Shown here: piece by piece, positions 24,627 to 33,981 of the stretch
Position numbering within the stretch: position 1 is the first letter of the stretch
Layout of the letters: every line of letters starts with the position of its first letter
From: Haloarcula laminariae
Lineage (GTDB): Archaea; Halobacteriota; Halobacteria; Halobacteriales; Haloarculaceae
Assembly (NCBI RefSeq): GCF_025457605.1
Contig: NZ_JAMZFY010000001.1
Span: forward strand, 496,001 to 560,000
Length of the DNA stretch: 64,000 bases
Reading direction: 5' to 3'
Program-made: the position numbers and the translations under genes
Notes under the pieces: generated by a model
Databases searched by the model: none
The model's input: only the letters and a program-made list of their open reading frames with translations
What the model was told of the DNA's origin: nothing

Positions 24627-26835
24627 CGGTCTCTACCTCCAGATGAACGGGCTCCCGGTCGCCGGCCCGCCGGCGGAGCCGCTCGACCGTCGCGGCCTCG
24701 TTGGTCTCCAGGTCGGCCAGGACGCCGAACAGCTCCCGGAAGTCCGTAAGCCCCTCCCTGACGAGATACTGCACGTACCTGTGGCGTCGGTGGAAGGTCT
24801 CCTCGACGGTCTCGGCCGGTTCGTCCCGCAGCGTCGCCAGGCGGTCGAACATGCCCGTCTCGACGCGGCGACGGTCGTCGCCCAGCTGCGGATGGTCGTA
24901 CCCGAGGTCGAACGACCCGTCGGGGCGGCGCCGACAGAGCGTGTTGTAGTGAATCGTCTCCCCGTCTTTCTCGATGGTTCCGCTCCGGTCTCCCTCGCGT
25001 GGCTCGTCCAGGAACTCGACGACCTCGCCGACGTAGCGCTCGCCGCCAACGTGGCGCGGGAAGACGACGACGTCGATTTCGGTCAACAGGTAGGTCGGCA
25101 CGCCCTTCTCGATGATGCGGTTGACGAGCGTCTCGATGTCCGCAGCGTGGGTCGTTCCCAACACGCCGTGGCCGGTGTTCAGCGTCTCGGCGAAGGTCTC
25201 GAAGGAGGCCCGCGTGTTTATCTCGGCGATGACCTCGACGTCGGGGTTTAGATAGTTGCACTGCGTCATGAGGTCGGCCATCGTCACCCGGCGGTGGTCG
25301 CGCTCGTGGTCCCGGGTGGTCAGCGAGACGCCCGTCTCGTGGGGAATCTGCACCTCTCGGGACCCCTCGTCGATACTGATTGGGCGGTCCCGATACGGGA
25401 TGAACGGCATGTGGGCGTTCATCAGCGTCGTCTTGCCGGCGCCGGTCGGCCCCGAGAAGAGGACGACGCCGTGGGACTCGTACAGCAGCCACAGCAGCGC
25501 GACCAGCTCCGTCGGTATCGACTCCCGTTGGACGAGGTCGACGGGCGTCATGGCGTCGGCCGACTGCTTGCGGATGGAGATGTGCGGGCCGTCCTCGCTG
25601 ATGGTGGGCAGGGCGACCGCACAGCGGATGGTCTCCTCGGCGTCGTGGACGCCCTCGCCCTCGGGGTCGATGTTGACCTTCGCGCTCGGGTTCGAGGCGT
25701 TGAGTTCGGTGCCGTCGTCGGCCGCCAGTTGGGTGACGACGTTGACGAAGGCAGATTCGTCCTCGAAGGAGAGGTTCGTCGGGACGCGCCCGTCGTGGCC
25801 CAGGTCCGCCCTCGGCAACACCTTCACGCGCTCGCCGACGCGGTTCGCCTCGATGTCCTCCAGCGTGGGGTCGCGGATGGGGATGGTGAGCTTGCCGTAT
25901 CCGACGAGGTCCCGGAGCACGTAGTACAGCAGGTCGTCGAGGCGGTCGTCGGCGAAGCGCTGGTCCAGGGGCGGCACCGCTAAATCCAGCTCCGCGAGCG
26001 CGGACCGCAGCCGGTAGGCAACCGCATCGACCCACTCGGTGGTGTTGCGGACAGTCAACTGGCGGGCGAGCAGCGACGCGGCCCGGTCCCGGACGAAGGC
26101 CACGCGGTCCTCGACGACCCCCTCGACGCTGGTCTCCCACACTCGCTCCTTGCAGGCCCTGATGAGCTCCTCGTCGCCGGGCAGCCGGTCCGGTTCGCGG
26201 ACGGCGTACTTCGTGGTGAAGGGGTCGCTGCCAAGCAGGTGTTCCCGGTAGACGATGACCGGTATCTCGAACCCCTGGAAAGCGACGGTGTGGCGCTCGA
26301 CGCGCTCGCTGGCGAAGCGCTCGATGTAGTCGGGGCTCTCCAGGCTCGTGGCGGCCGGCGCGTAGTCCTCGGTGTGGACGACGACGCTGTCTTCGGTCAC
26401 GTCGGCGACGTCGATGCGGTCGTCAAGCGCGTAGGGAGTCAACTCGCCCAGACAGGCCAGCGAGCACAGCGCGTGATAGGCGACGCGCCGGCGCCCCGCC
26501 GGCGAGCAGTCGATCAGCCGGTCGATGACCCGGCGGTGTTTCGGGTCGAAGCCGCCGGCCATCCGCTCGACGGCCCCCTCCCTGGTGCGTGGCCGCTCGA
26601 TGTTCGCGCCGTCGAAGTGTGACCTGACGGTCGCGAGCGCCTCTCGGTCGCTCGGCGAGAGCACCGGCTCGCGGACCTCGTACCGGAAGCCGTCGGCCTG
26701 GCGCACTGTCACGACGACGCCCGGGTACACCTCGTCCTGTTCGCGCACGTCGGGCGCGTACCACGCGTCGGGGTCGTCCGGCGGGACCGGGGCGGGAACG
26801 GTCGGCCGCCGGTTCTCAGTCGCTTGCCCACTCAT
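24616..26835 (-). CDS. Type II/IV secretion system ATPase (pilus assembly)
   Basis: A 739-residue assembly ATPase of the archaeal PilB/VirB11 group with a long N-terminal domain. Visible motifs are Walker A FSGPTGAGKTT, the Asp-box region ISIDEGSREVQIPHE, Walker B-like DVEVIAEINTRASFETFAETLNTGHGVLGTTHA, and a C-terminal helical region. I start at ATG 26835 (MSGQATENRR) because a TTTAAG box lies 27-30 nt upstream. It leads the seven-gene minus-strand operon. No prepilin peptidase is encoded in this window. Confidence 0.93.
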   Translation of the reverse strand: MSGQATENRRPTVPAPVPPDDPDAWYAPDVREQDEVYPGVVVTVRQADGFRYEVREPVLSPSDREALATVRSHFDGANIERPRTREGAVERMAGGFDPKHRRVIDRLIDCSPAGRRRVAYHALCSLACLGELTPYALDDRIDVADVTEDSVVVHTEDYAPAATSLESPDYIERFASERVERHTVAFQGFEIPVIVYREHLLGSDPFTTKYAVREPDRLPGDEELIRACKERVWETSVEGVVEDRVAFVRDRAASLLARQLTVRNTTEWVDAVAYRLRSALAELDLAVPPLDQRFADDRLDDLLYYVLRDLVGYGKLTIPIRDPTLEDIEANRVGERVKVLPRADLGHDGRVPTNLSFEDESAFVNVVTQLAADDGTELNASNPSAKVNIDPEGEGVHDAEETIRCAVALPTISEDGPHISIRKQSADAMTPVDLVQRESIPTELVALLWLLYESHGVVLFSGPTGAGKTTLMNAHMPFIPYRDRPISIDEGSREVQIPHETGVSLTTRDHERDHRRVTMADLMTQCNYLNPDVEVIAEINTRASFETFAETLNTGHGVLGTTHAADIETLVNRIIEKGVPTYLLTEIDVVVFPRHVGGERYVGEVVEFLDEPREGDRSGTIEKDGETIHYNTLCRRRPDGSFDLGYDHPQLGDDRRRVETGMFDRLATLRDEPAETVEETFHRRHRYVQYLVREGLTDFRELFGVLADLETNEAATVERLRRRAGDREPVHLEVETDDD

Positions 26836-26861
26836 CTGGCGGATTTGGGCGACTAACTGCA

Positions 26862-26867
26862 CTTAAA
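26862..26867 (-). promoter_or_regulatory. TATA-like box of the pilus operon
   Basis: TTTAAG on the minus strand is centred about 30 nt before the ATPase ATG at 26835. It predicts one leaderless transcript for the whole overlapping gene set. Confidence 0.6.
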
Positions 26868-26964
26868 TTTTTGCTATCCATAGTTGAACTAACCTACTAG
26901 AGAGAAATCCGTATTCGGGGCCGACGGATATCGGCTGCCCGAGCCGCCTTACACTCGGCAGTAG

Positions 26965-26971
26965 TTTTTAG
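26965..26971 (+). promoter_or_regulatory. TATA-like box of trpB
   Basis: TTTTTAG is centred 30 nt before the trpB ATG at 26998, consistent with near-leaderless initiation. Confidence 0.55.
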
Positions 26972-26997
26972 CGCCCCGGTGTGTCACTGGGAGACGT

Positions 26998-28167
26998 ATG
27001 TCTTCACCCGGCGAATTCGAGGAGTTCGGTGGTCGACACGTCCCGGAACCGCTCGAAGAACCATTGGCAGAACTCGCTGCGGCGTTTGACGAACTCAAAG
27101 ACGACCCGGACTTTCGCGAGGAGTTCGAGTACCTGCTCGAACACTTCGCGGGTCGGCCGACACCGGTGTTTTACGCCGAGACGCTCTCCGAGCGCTACGA
27201 CGCGGACATCTACTTCAAACACGAGGACCTGCTGCACGGCGGCGCCCACAAGCTCAACAACACGCTCGGACAGGGACTACTGGCCAAGAAGGCCGGCAAG
27301 GAGCGCCTCATCGCCGAGACGGGGGCCGGCCAGCACGGCACCGCGACGGCGATGGTCGGCGCCTTGCTGGACATCGACACGACGGTGTACATGGGCCGGA
27401 AGGACATCGGCCGCCAGCGGATGAACGTCTTCAGGATGCGGCTGATGGGCGCCGACGTCGTGCCTGTCTCCCGGGGTAACGAAGGGTTGGCAGAGGCCGT
27501 CGACGCCGCGATGGAGGACCTCGTCGAGAACACCGAGGAGACACACTATCTGGTCGGGAGCGCCGTCGGACCGGACCCGTTCCCGCGGATGGTCCGGGAG
27601 TTCCAGTCGGTCATCGGTCGCGAGGCCCGCGAGCAGATACAGGAGATGCACGGCGACCTGCCCGACGCCTGTGTCGCCGCCGTCGGCGGGGGGTCGAACT
27701 CCATCGGACTCTTTCACGCGTTCAAAGACGACGACGTGGCCCTCTACGGGGCCGAACCCGCGGGGAAGGGACTGGAGTCGGGACAGCACTCGGCGGCGCT
27801 CACAGCGACGGAACAGGACGACCCGCAGGTATTCCAGGGGATGAAGACGAAGATGATAGACGAGGAGACGGAGAACCACTCGGTCAGCGCCGGGCTGGAC
27901 TACCCGGCGGTCGGTCCGGAACACGCCGCCCTCCAGTCGCTGGGGCGTGCCGAGTACCACGGCATCACCGACGAGGAGGCGCTGGCGGCGTTCCGCGAAC
28001 TCAGCGAGGCGGAGGGTATCATCCCCGCACTGGAGCCGAGCCACGCCATCGCGCTCGCCATCAAACTCGCCGAGGAGGACCGTCACGACACTATCCTCGT
28101 GAACCTCTGTGGCCGCGGGGACAAGGACATGGAGACTGCGGCGGAGAAGTTCGACCTGTCCCCGTAA
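26998..28167 (+). CDS. trpB: Tryptophan synthase beta chain
   Basis: A 389-residue PLP enzyme that condenses indole with serine. The PLP lysine lies in [12 protein letters not shown], followed by [26 protein letters not shown], the phosphate loop GGGSNSIG, and a late NLCGRGDKD. It stands alone here, with no trpA or trpC nearby, so it may be a second TrpB or a stand-alone indole scavenger. The last ten codons and downstream sequence are repeated in degraded form at 39361-39490. Confidence 0.95.
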   Translation: MSSPGEFEEFGGRHVPEPLEEPLAELAAAFDELKDDPDFREEFEYLLEHFAGRPTPVFYAETLSERYDADIYFKHEDLLHGGAHKLNNTLGQGLLAKKAGKERLIAETGAGQHGTATAMVGALLDIDTTVYMGRKDIGRQRMNVFRMRLMGADVVPVSRGNEGLAEAVDAAMEDLVENTEETHYLVGSAVGPDPFPRMVREFQSVIGREAREQIQEMHGDLPDACVAAVGGGSNSIGLFHAFKDDDVALYGAEPAGKGLESGQHSAALTATEQDDPQVFQGMKTKMIDEETENHSVSAGLDYPAVGPEHAALQSLGRAEYHGITDEEALAAFRELSEAEGIIPALEPSHAIALAIKLAEEDRHDTILVNLCGRGDKDMETAAEKFDLSP

Positions 28168-28265
28168 CCTATCCCGGGATGCGCTGGCGGCGCTCACTGT
28201 CGTATCGGAGCGACGCGGCGACGAAAACGGCGCCGAGGCCGGCGACTTCCAGCGGCCACGTATGC
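28141..28265. repeat. Left copy of a diverged direct repeat bounding an 11.2 kb block
   Basis: This covers the trpB 3' end and the following stretch. It aligns in the same orientation with 39361-39490. Shared runs include GAGAAGTTCGACCTGT, CTGTCGTATCGG and GACGCGGCGACGAAA. Both copies keep the TAG stop of the convergent membrane-protein frame at the same relative place. Confidence 0.82.
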
Positions 28266-28267
28266 AC
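28169..28267 (-). pseudogene. C-terminal remnant of a membrane-protein gene
   Basis: A minus-strand stretch encodes HTWPLEVAGLGAVFVAASLRYDSE and a TAG stop, closely matching the C terminus of the intact 200-residue protein at 39393-39995 (HTWPQSVAG ... VAFVAASHRYDSQ). The length difference is an in-frame 6-base gap, so divergence happened while coding. Nothing upstream of about 28268 matches; the unrelated PAP2 gene follows. Confidence 0.8.
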
Positions 28268-28274
28268 ACCGTCG

Positions 28275-28859
28275 TTACGGGTTCCCACCTCGTTCAGCCG
28301 CCTCGCGTATGCGTCGTTCCAGCGCGCCCACATCCGCTCGGGCCAGGAGCCGCTCGGCCAGCAGGAACGCAGCGATACCGATTGCGACGCCGACGACGGT
28401 GTCGGTGAGGTAGTGGGTCCCGAGGTAGACACGGGAGAACGCGACGGCTGATGCGAGCGCGGCGACGACGCCCGCGGGGAGCACGTCAGAGCGGCGCGCT
28501 GTCATCGCGTACACGGTGACGGCGGCGGCGTGGCCCGACGGAAACGACGAGGCGACCGTCTCGGAGCCCTCGGTCAGACAGACCGGCTGTGGCGGATAGG
28601 GCCGTTGAATCGTCAGCATGAGCGTCCCGACGACGGCGCCCGACAGCGCCAGCGCGACCAGCGCGTGGCGGTATTCCTCGTCCCAGCCGGCGAGATAGCA
28701 CAGGCCGACGAAGACGAGCGCCGCTGTCGCGGAGCCCAGCCCCGTCGCCGAGGTCAGTAGCTTGGTTGCGAGCGGGCTCCGCAGCGCGACGATACGCTCC
28801 ATCGCGACGGCATCGAGTTGCACCAGCGCATCGAGCAGGTCGGCCAAGAGGTGGTCCAT
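28275..28859 (-). CDS. PAP2-family membrane phosphatase
   Basis: A 194-residue membrane protein with five hydrophobic segments and the three PAP2 motifs: IQRPYPP, SSFPSGHAAAV and SRVYLGTHYLTD. It probably dephosphorylates a polyisoprenyl or lipid phosphate at the outer face of the membrane. ATG at 28859 (MDHLLADLLDAL) was chosen because the upstream reading is non-coding in character. It is the outermost gene on the left side of the 11.2 kb block. Confidence 0.85.
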   Translation of the reverse strand: MDHLLADLLDALVQLDAVAMERIVALRSPLATKLLTSATGLGSATAALVFVGLCYLAGWDEEYRHALVALALSGAVVGTLMLTIQRPYPPQPVCLTEGSETVASSFPSGHAAAVTVYAMTARRSDVLPAGVVAALASAVAFSRVYLGTHYLTDTVVGVAIGIAAFLLAERLLARADVGALERRIREAAERGGNP

Positions 28860-28924
28860 CGAGGGGTACCCAATGGTAGCCACTGTGGCGGTATAGCTGC
28901 TCTGTGCGCGGCCGGCTCGACGCA

Positions 28925-29404
28925 CTAGTGGCGCCAGCCACGGAGCGGTGACCGTCCGCGGCGCCACGCCAGCAGGGCGGCTCCGACCACCGCCAGCCAG
29001 AACGCCGCTTCGAGGTAGAACGACGGCGAACCGACGTAGTACAGGAAAAACGACCCCGGCGGGAGTGCGAGCGGGTCGGCCGGGACGGCCAGCGGCCAGG
29101 CCAGAAACAGCACGTCGCCCGGCCGACCGTTGAGGACGACGTGGACGGCATCGAGGACGAGATGCAGGGCCCAGCCGACCGCCAGCGCGAGGCCCGCTCG
29201 TCCGGTCAGTGCGACCGGTATCGTGACGACGACAAGGAGCGCCGAGTGGCCGACGGAGTGGTACAGCTCCGTGATGCCGACCATCGCCAGGGGCTTGTCG
29301 ACCACGTCCGGGAGGGCCGTCCCGACCACCAGCCACAGCGGCGACAGCCGCGATACCCGGCCTCCCACCGCCGCCGCCGCGAGCAGGTGGGTCGGGAAGA
29401 GCAT
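28925..29404 (-). CDS. Metal-dependent hydrolase-like membrane protein (DUF457/YdjM-like)
   Basis: A 159-residue protein with four to five hydrophobic segments and conserved metal-type residues: FPTHLLAAAAVGG (His), LPDVVDKPL (Asp), YHSVGHSALL (His pair) and LHLVLDAVH. This is the pattern of the small YdjM/DUF457 membrane family annotated as metal-dependent hydrolases. The start at ATG 29404 (MLFPTHLL) fits the family. Substrate unknown. Confidence 0.75.
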   Translation of the reverse strand: MLFPTHLLAAAAVGGRVSRLSPLWLVVGTALPDVVDKPLAMVGITELYHSVGHSALLVVVTIPVALTGRAGLALAVGWALHLVLDAVHVVLNGRPGDVLFLAWPLAVPADPLALPPGSFFLYYVGSPSFYLEAAFWLAVVGAALLAWRRGRSPLRGWRH

Positions 29405-29465
29405 GGCGCGATATAGGGCGCCGCGATACATCAACGCTGGCTGTCACGGCCCCGCGACCGCGCGT

Positions 29466-30329
29466 CTACTCGTGATCGGTATCGGAGTCAGGCGGGTCGG
29501 CAGCCCAATTTGTCGTGACCGACGACCCGGGGTCGACGTCGGCGACGAACCGCATTGTCGCGACGTTCGCCCCGAGGCCGAGATAGCCGCCGGCGAGTAC
29601 GCCGACGAGAGCGCCGAGAAACGGGATATTGACCACGACTGCGGTCGCGAACGGCGAGACGACCAGGACGAACAGGGCGAAGCCGACGGCGTAGGCGGCG
29701 TACGGACCGCCCTGCACCGCCAGCGTATAGGACTGCCGGGCCGCGGCGACCAGCCCGGTGTCCCGGAGCACGAGCAGATACGGCGTCGCGTAGAACAGGT
29801 AGCTAACGACGACGGAGACGACCAGTCCCAGTAGCAGGACCGGCAGGGCCGCCACGCCGATGTCGCCGGTGATACTCCCGAGTCCGAAGACGCCGAGAGC
29901 AGCGGGAACCGCTACGAGATACGGCAGGGCCGTCAGGACGAGAAACGGCAGGAAGTAGCGGCGGCTGTTCGCGACGAACTGATAGGGCTCGCGGTCGAGG
30001 GCGTTCCGGATACTCCCGAAGTACCCGGCCGTGAGCGCGGTCTGGGCCACCACCAGCACGGGAACCGTCACGAACGCGAGCGGGAGCAACTGAACCGGCG
30101 CCCCCGCGTTCACCGAGACGCCGGAACTGGGGACGGTCACGAACTGCCAGACGGTGACGACCGAGAGCGGCAAGCCGGACCTGACCCCGAGATGGACACT
30201 GTCGAAGGCGACGATGGACTGTAGCTTCTCCACGTCTAGGAGCGCAAACAGCACCGGAACGACCGCGAGCGCCGCGTGTTCGCCGGCCCGGGCCAGCCCG
30301 TCGGCTATCCGGGCGCGAAAGTCCGGCAT
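29466..30329 (-). CDS. Polytopic membrane protein, unknown function
   Basis: A 287-residue protein with about six membrane helices, resembling the haloarchaeal DUF4013/DUF7544-type membrane proteins (RNALDREPYQFVANSRRYFLPFLVL; SYTLAVQGGPYAAYAVG). It has an acidic C-terminal tail. No catalytic motif was seen. It follows CDP-alcohol and PAP2-type lipid genes on the same strand. Confidence 0.7.
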   Translation of the reverse strand: MPDFRARIADGLARAGEHAALAVVPVLFALLDVEKLQSIVAFDSVHLGVRSGLPLSVVTVWQFVTVPSSGVSVNAGAPVQLLPLAFVTVPVLVVAQTALTAGYFGSIRNALDREPYQFVANSRRYFLPFLVLTALPYLVAVPAALGVFGLGSITGDIGVAALPVLLLGLVVSVVVSYLFYATPYLLVLRDTGLVAAARQSYTLAVQGGPYAAYAVGFALFVLVVSPFATAVVVNIPFLGALVGVLAGGYLGLGANVATMRFVADVDPGSSVTTNWAADPPDSDTDHE

Positions 30330-30543
30330 CAACGCCACCCAGCGGTCCGCTGTGGGATGGGTCGAGAGGGCGGGTCCCGGACTGGAAGCGGTTGCCGCTT
30401 CGACTGCTGGGACTCACGACTACCGCTTCGACGTGGGGCGCTGTGGAGGGGCATCGCTGCTGTTTTGGCATTGCGTGTTCCCCGAAATAAACCCTCGTGG
30501 GTCACGTAGCCCCGGTGTTCACTTCCAACCACCGACACGACCG

Positions 30544-31311
30544 TCATTCGTACGGCAGCCGGCCGCTCACGTACAGAAAGTCCCTCGCAAACACCGCGAG
30601 CGACGGAGCGAGGACGGCGGGCGCGACGGCGAAGACGAGGCCGCTCGGCACGGCTGGAACGAGTGCGACGGTGATGAAGGTCATCTGGACGCCGGCGAGG
30701 TACTTCCCGAGGTCGCTGTCGGGGCTGTCGTGTATCGGCCGGCCGCGGTGTCGTCGGTAGCGGATACCGGCCAGATAGACGTACCGGGCGGCCGAGAGCG
30801 CGAGGTACCAGACGGGCAGTTGGTTCCACAGGACCGCGACGAGGGGGGCGACGACGAACCCGAAGGTGTCGACGGCCATGTCCAGCCGCTCGCCGAGGTC
30901 GGTCTCCTCGCCGACCGAGCGGGCGACGACGCCGTCGAGTTTGTCCAGGGCGACGCCGACGCCGTAACACACCGCCGGCACCCAGGCGAGCGTCGTCGAC
31001 GCGGGGACGACGACGAAGCCGGCGACGACAGCGTAGAGCCCGCCCCGGAGCAGCGTGAGGGCGTTTGCGAGTCCGAACACGTGCCGGTAGGGCGAGCCCA
31101 CTATCCGGTTCACGTCGAGACCGCGGCCGGCGAGCCAGAACTGCCCGGCCCAGCACAGCCCCGCGACGGCCGCCGGGTTGACCCTCCAGCGGGTCATCTC
31201 GTCGGGCGGGAACGCGAGGCCGACGACGGCGCCCAGACAGAGCGCGCCCACCACCGGGAGGCCGACCCGGAGGCCGACGAGCGTCGACCGGTCACTCCGA
31301 CGGCCGGCCAT
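30544..31311 (-). CDS. CDP-alcohol phosphatidyltransferase family protein
   Basis: A 255-residue membrane enzyme with a perfect CDP-alcohol motif: D123-x2-D126-G127-x2-A130-R131-x8-G140-x3-D144-x3-D148. About six membrane helices are visible. Such enzymes swap CMP of a CDP-lipid or CDP-alcohol for an alcohol headgroup in archaeal polar lipid synthesis. The exact headgroup is not readable. Confidence 0.9.
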   Translation of the reverse strand: MAGRRSDRSTLVGLRVGLPVVGALCLGAVVGLAFPPDEMTRWRVNPAAVAGLCWAGQFWLAGRGLDVNRIVGSPYRHVFGLANALTLLRGGLYAVVAGFVVVPASTTLAWVPAVCYGVGVALDKLDGVVARSVGEETDLGERLDMAVDTFGFVVAPLVAVLWNQLPVWYLALSAARYVYLAGIRYRRHRGRPIHDSPDSDLGKYLAGVQMTFITVALVPAVPSGLVFAVAPAVLAPSLAVFARDFLYVSGRLPYE

Positions 31312-31467
31312 CGACGCCCCCCGGCTCGTCCCGGCGCAGTCTCGCGGTCCCCGGCGTCTGTCGACTGCCGGTCGTCGTGCTCGTCGCGTACATATCGGCG
31401 TTCGACCCCGTCTTGCGGCCGCCCTCGCTTAAGCGGACGCCCAAACCAGTTGGTTTCGCCCGCACTG

Positions 31468-31851
31468 TCACCGCAACAGCGCGATCAGGACGCCCACCAG
31501 CACGACCTGTGCGAGCTTGTCGACGGCGCCCAGCGTCCCCACGTCGGCCGGGAAGGACTTCCCGAGCGAGACGAAGTTGACGTAGTACCACAGCAGTATC
31601 TGGACGAGGGTAAAGGGGATGCCGACGGCGTACACCGCTCGTCGCCGGTAGTCGAGCAGGACGAGGGCGACGGCGCCCAGAAAGCCCAGGCCGGCCAGGA
31701 CGAAGCTGACGCCCATCGCCGAGGGGAGCATCCGGACGCCCAACAGGAGGTGGACCGCAGCCGACACGACGGCGGCGACGATACCGAGCCAGTGCAGCCC
31801 GGTCAGCGACGATACGTCGACGGACAGTCCCCGGGAGTCGGCCGTTGCCAT
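31468..31851 (-). CDS. Four-helix small membrane protein (DUF7475-like)
   Basis: A 127-residue protein made almost wholly of four membrane helices (LHWLGIVAAVVSAAVHLLLG, VSFVLAGLGFLGAVALVLL, AVYAVGIPFTLVQILLWYYV, LAQVVLVGVLIALL). This type is widespread in haloarchaea without known function. It lies between the CDP-alcohol gene and the dehydrogenase fusion. The family name is from memory. Confidence 0.72.
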   Translation of the reverse strand: MATADSRGLSVDVSSLTGLHWLGIVAAVVSAAVHLLLGVRMLPSAMGVSFVLAGLGFLGAVALVLLDYRRRAVYAVGIPFTLVQILLWYYVNFVSLGKSFPADVGTLGAVDKLAQVVLVGVLIALLR

Positions 31852-31913
31852 ACGCTAACGTGGGCCTTCCCGACCATAATACTGGGGCCGACTCACTGCT
31901 CGGCGCCACTGAC

Positions 31914-33893
31914 TCACCGCTCGAAGTTCGGGTCCCGAAGCGCGTCGACGCGGGCGAGCTCCGCGGCCGATAGCCGCTCGCCGGCGGCGGCGAGGTTCGA
32001 AACGACGTGTTCGCTCGTCGTGCTCGACGGGATGGGGACCACTCCTCGTATCACGTTCCACGCGAGGACGACCCCGGCCGGCGAAATACCGTGTGTGTCG
32101 GCGATGTCGACCAGTACCGGCTCCTCGAGCAGTCCGGGCGCCGACAGCGGCGAGTGGGCGACGACCCGGATACCCCGGTCGTGACAGAAGGCGACGAGGT
32201 CTGACTGTGGCAGGTACGGGTGGCGCTCGACCTGGACGAGCGCCGGGCGCACCGTTCCGGTCTCCAGAATCGTCGCCAGTTGCGCCCGCGAGACGTTACA
32301 GGCTCCGAGCGTGCGGGCCAGGCCCCGGTCGTGAACCGCTTCCAGGTTCGCCCACGCCTCTTCCAGGGGGACATCGGCCGTCTCGATATCGCCGCCGTCG
32401 CCCTCGGGGAACGTCAGGGCCTCTTGGCGGTCGACGGGTTTCTCCGCCAGTCGCTCAAGCGGTCCGCGGTGGGCCCACGCGTCAGGCCAGTGCAAGGCGT
32501 AGCAGTCGAAGGCGTCGAGGCCGAGTTCGTCGAGGCTCCCGCGACACGCAGTCAGCATGTGCTCGCGGCGGTGGTTCGTGCGCCAGGGTTTCCCGAGGAC
32601 GAACAGGCTCTCCCGGTCGGCGGTCCCCGGAGCGGTCAGCAGGTCGCCGATGCGGTGTTCGTTCCCGTACAGCTCGGCGCTGTCGAGCAGGCGATAGCCC
32701 GCGTCCAGCGCCGCCGCGATAGAGTCTACCCGGTCGACGTACTCGCCGTCGCGGTAGCGCGAACAGCCGAAGCCGAGGGGCGGCAGACGCAGCGAATTCG
32801 GGCCGGCCGTCCCCGCCTGTGTGTCTCCCGACGCCGGCCGAACCACCGGCGCTGGCATCGGGTCGCTCGTCGCGCCGAAGTCGTCGACGCTGACCGGCCC
32901 GCCCGCCTCGGCGGCCCGCTCGACGGCGTTGCAGACGGCGACGACGTGGGCACCCCGTCTCCCGGTCGCCCGCGAGGGGCTGCCTGCCCTGACGCTCTCT
33001 GCCAGCGCTTCGACGGCGTCGACGTATCTGTAGGGACGGGTCGGCGTCTGTGCGGGGACATCGGTGTACTCCCGGCCGACCCGGCCGAACCGGAGCGCGT
33101 CGGGGCTGTCGCTCATCGCGCCCGTCCCTTCGAGGTAGAGCGAGCCGTCGTCACCGTGGAGCTCCAGCCCGTAGAACTCCCGGCTGCGGTGGGGCGCGTA
33201 GAAGCTCGCGGTCAGCCGGACGACCGGCCCGGCGGCAAAGGACAGTGTCGCCTCGACGTGGCTCGGTACCGACGGTCGCTGTGGCTCCCGGTCCGGCCAG
33301 GGGTCGAGCGCGTCGGCGACGCGGACCCGCTGGACCGGGCCGAACCAGGCGACCAGCAGGGCCAGCGGGTAGACGCCGCCGTCGTACAGCGGTCCGATAT
33401 CGAGGAAGGAGTCGGGGCGGTCGTGCCAGTCGGTGACCCGGCCGACGTGGGCGTGGGCGTAGCCGAGTCGAACGGGGCCGAGCCGTCCGTCGGCGAGCAG
33501 CCGGGCCGCCCGGCGCTGGGTGGGGGCCTGCGGTGTGCCCGGCGCACAGCCCAGCGCGAGGTCCCGCTCGCCGGCCAGCGCGAGTAACTCCCTGGCGGTG
33601 TCGGCCGAAAGGGCCAGCGGCTTCTGGGAGTAGACGTGTCGACCCGCCTCCAGCGCTGTGCGGGTCACCGGCGCGTGGGCGGCGTGGCTCGTCAGGTTCA
33701 CGACCAGGGGCGCCTCACTGGCGGCCAACGCCGCGTCGAGGTCGGTAAAAGCGGGGCAGTCGTGGGCCTCGGCGAGGTCCCCGGCGCGCTCGCCGTCGAG
33801 GTCACAGACGCCCGAAAGCGAGAGCGGACTCCCCGCGAGACCGGCCGCGTACTCCGCCGCTATCGCGCCGGCGCCGACGAACAGACAGTGCAC
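31914..33893 (-). CDS. Gfo/Idh/MocA dehydrogenase fused to an aldo-keto reductase
   Basis: A 659-residue two-domain protein. Residues 1-340 form a Gfo/Idh/MocA-type dehydrogenase: Rossmann GAGAIAAEY (7-15), SQKP with Lys91-Pro92, DIGPLYDGGVYP. Residues about 365-659 form an aldo-keto reductase with the full tetrad Asp404, Tyr409, Lys435 and His468 and a late VPIPSSTTSEH for NADPH. The junction is a short Pro/Gly-rich linker. Two NAD(P)-dependent redox sites in one chain suggest sequential or internal hydride transfer on a sugar-like substrate. Confidence 0.88.
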   Translation of the reverse strand: MHCLFVGAGAIAAEYAAGLAGSPLSLSGVCDLDGERAGDLAEAHDCPAFTDLDAALAASEAPLVVNLTSHAAHAPVTRTALEAGRHVYSQKPLALSADTARELLALAGERDLALGCAPGTPQAPTQRRAARLLADGRLGPVRLGYAHAHVGRVTDWHDRPDSFLDIGPLYDGGVYPLALLVAWFGPVQRVRVADALDPWPDREPQRPSVPSHVEATLSFAAGPVVRLTASFYAPHRSREFYGLELHGDDGSLYLEGTGAMSDSPDALRFGRVGREYTDVPAQTPTRPYRYVDAVEALAESVRAGSPSRATGRRGAHVVAVCNAVERAAEAGGPVSVDDFGATSDPMPAPVVRPASGDTQAGTAGPNSLRLPPLGFGCSRYRDGEYVDRVDSIAAALDAGYRLLDSAELYGNEHRIGDLLTAPGTADRESLFVLGKPWRTNHRREHMLTACRGSLDELGLDAFDCYALHWPDAWAHRGPLERLAEKPVDRQEALTFPEGDGGDIETADVPLEEAWANLEAVHDRGLARTLGACNVSRAQLATILETGTVRPALVQVERHPYLPQSDLVAFCHDRGIRVVAHSPLSAPGLLEEPVLVDIADTHGISPAGVVLAWNVIRGVVPIPSSTTSEHVVSNLAAAGERLSAAELARVDALRDPNFER

Positions 33894-33981
33894 ACGGGAA
33901 CGGGGTGCGGGAGGTACATAGCTCCCTCGCCGATGGAACTTTTTCCGCGTGTACCCAACGACGACCGTGAGAGAACCGGGG

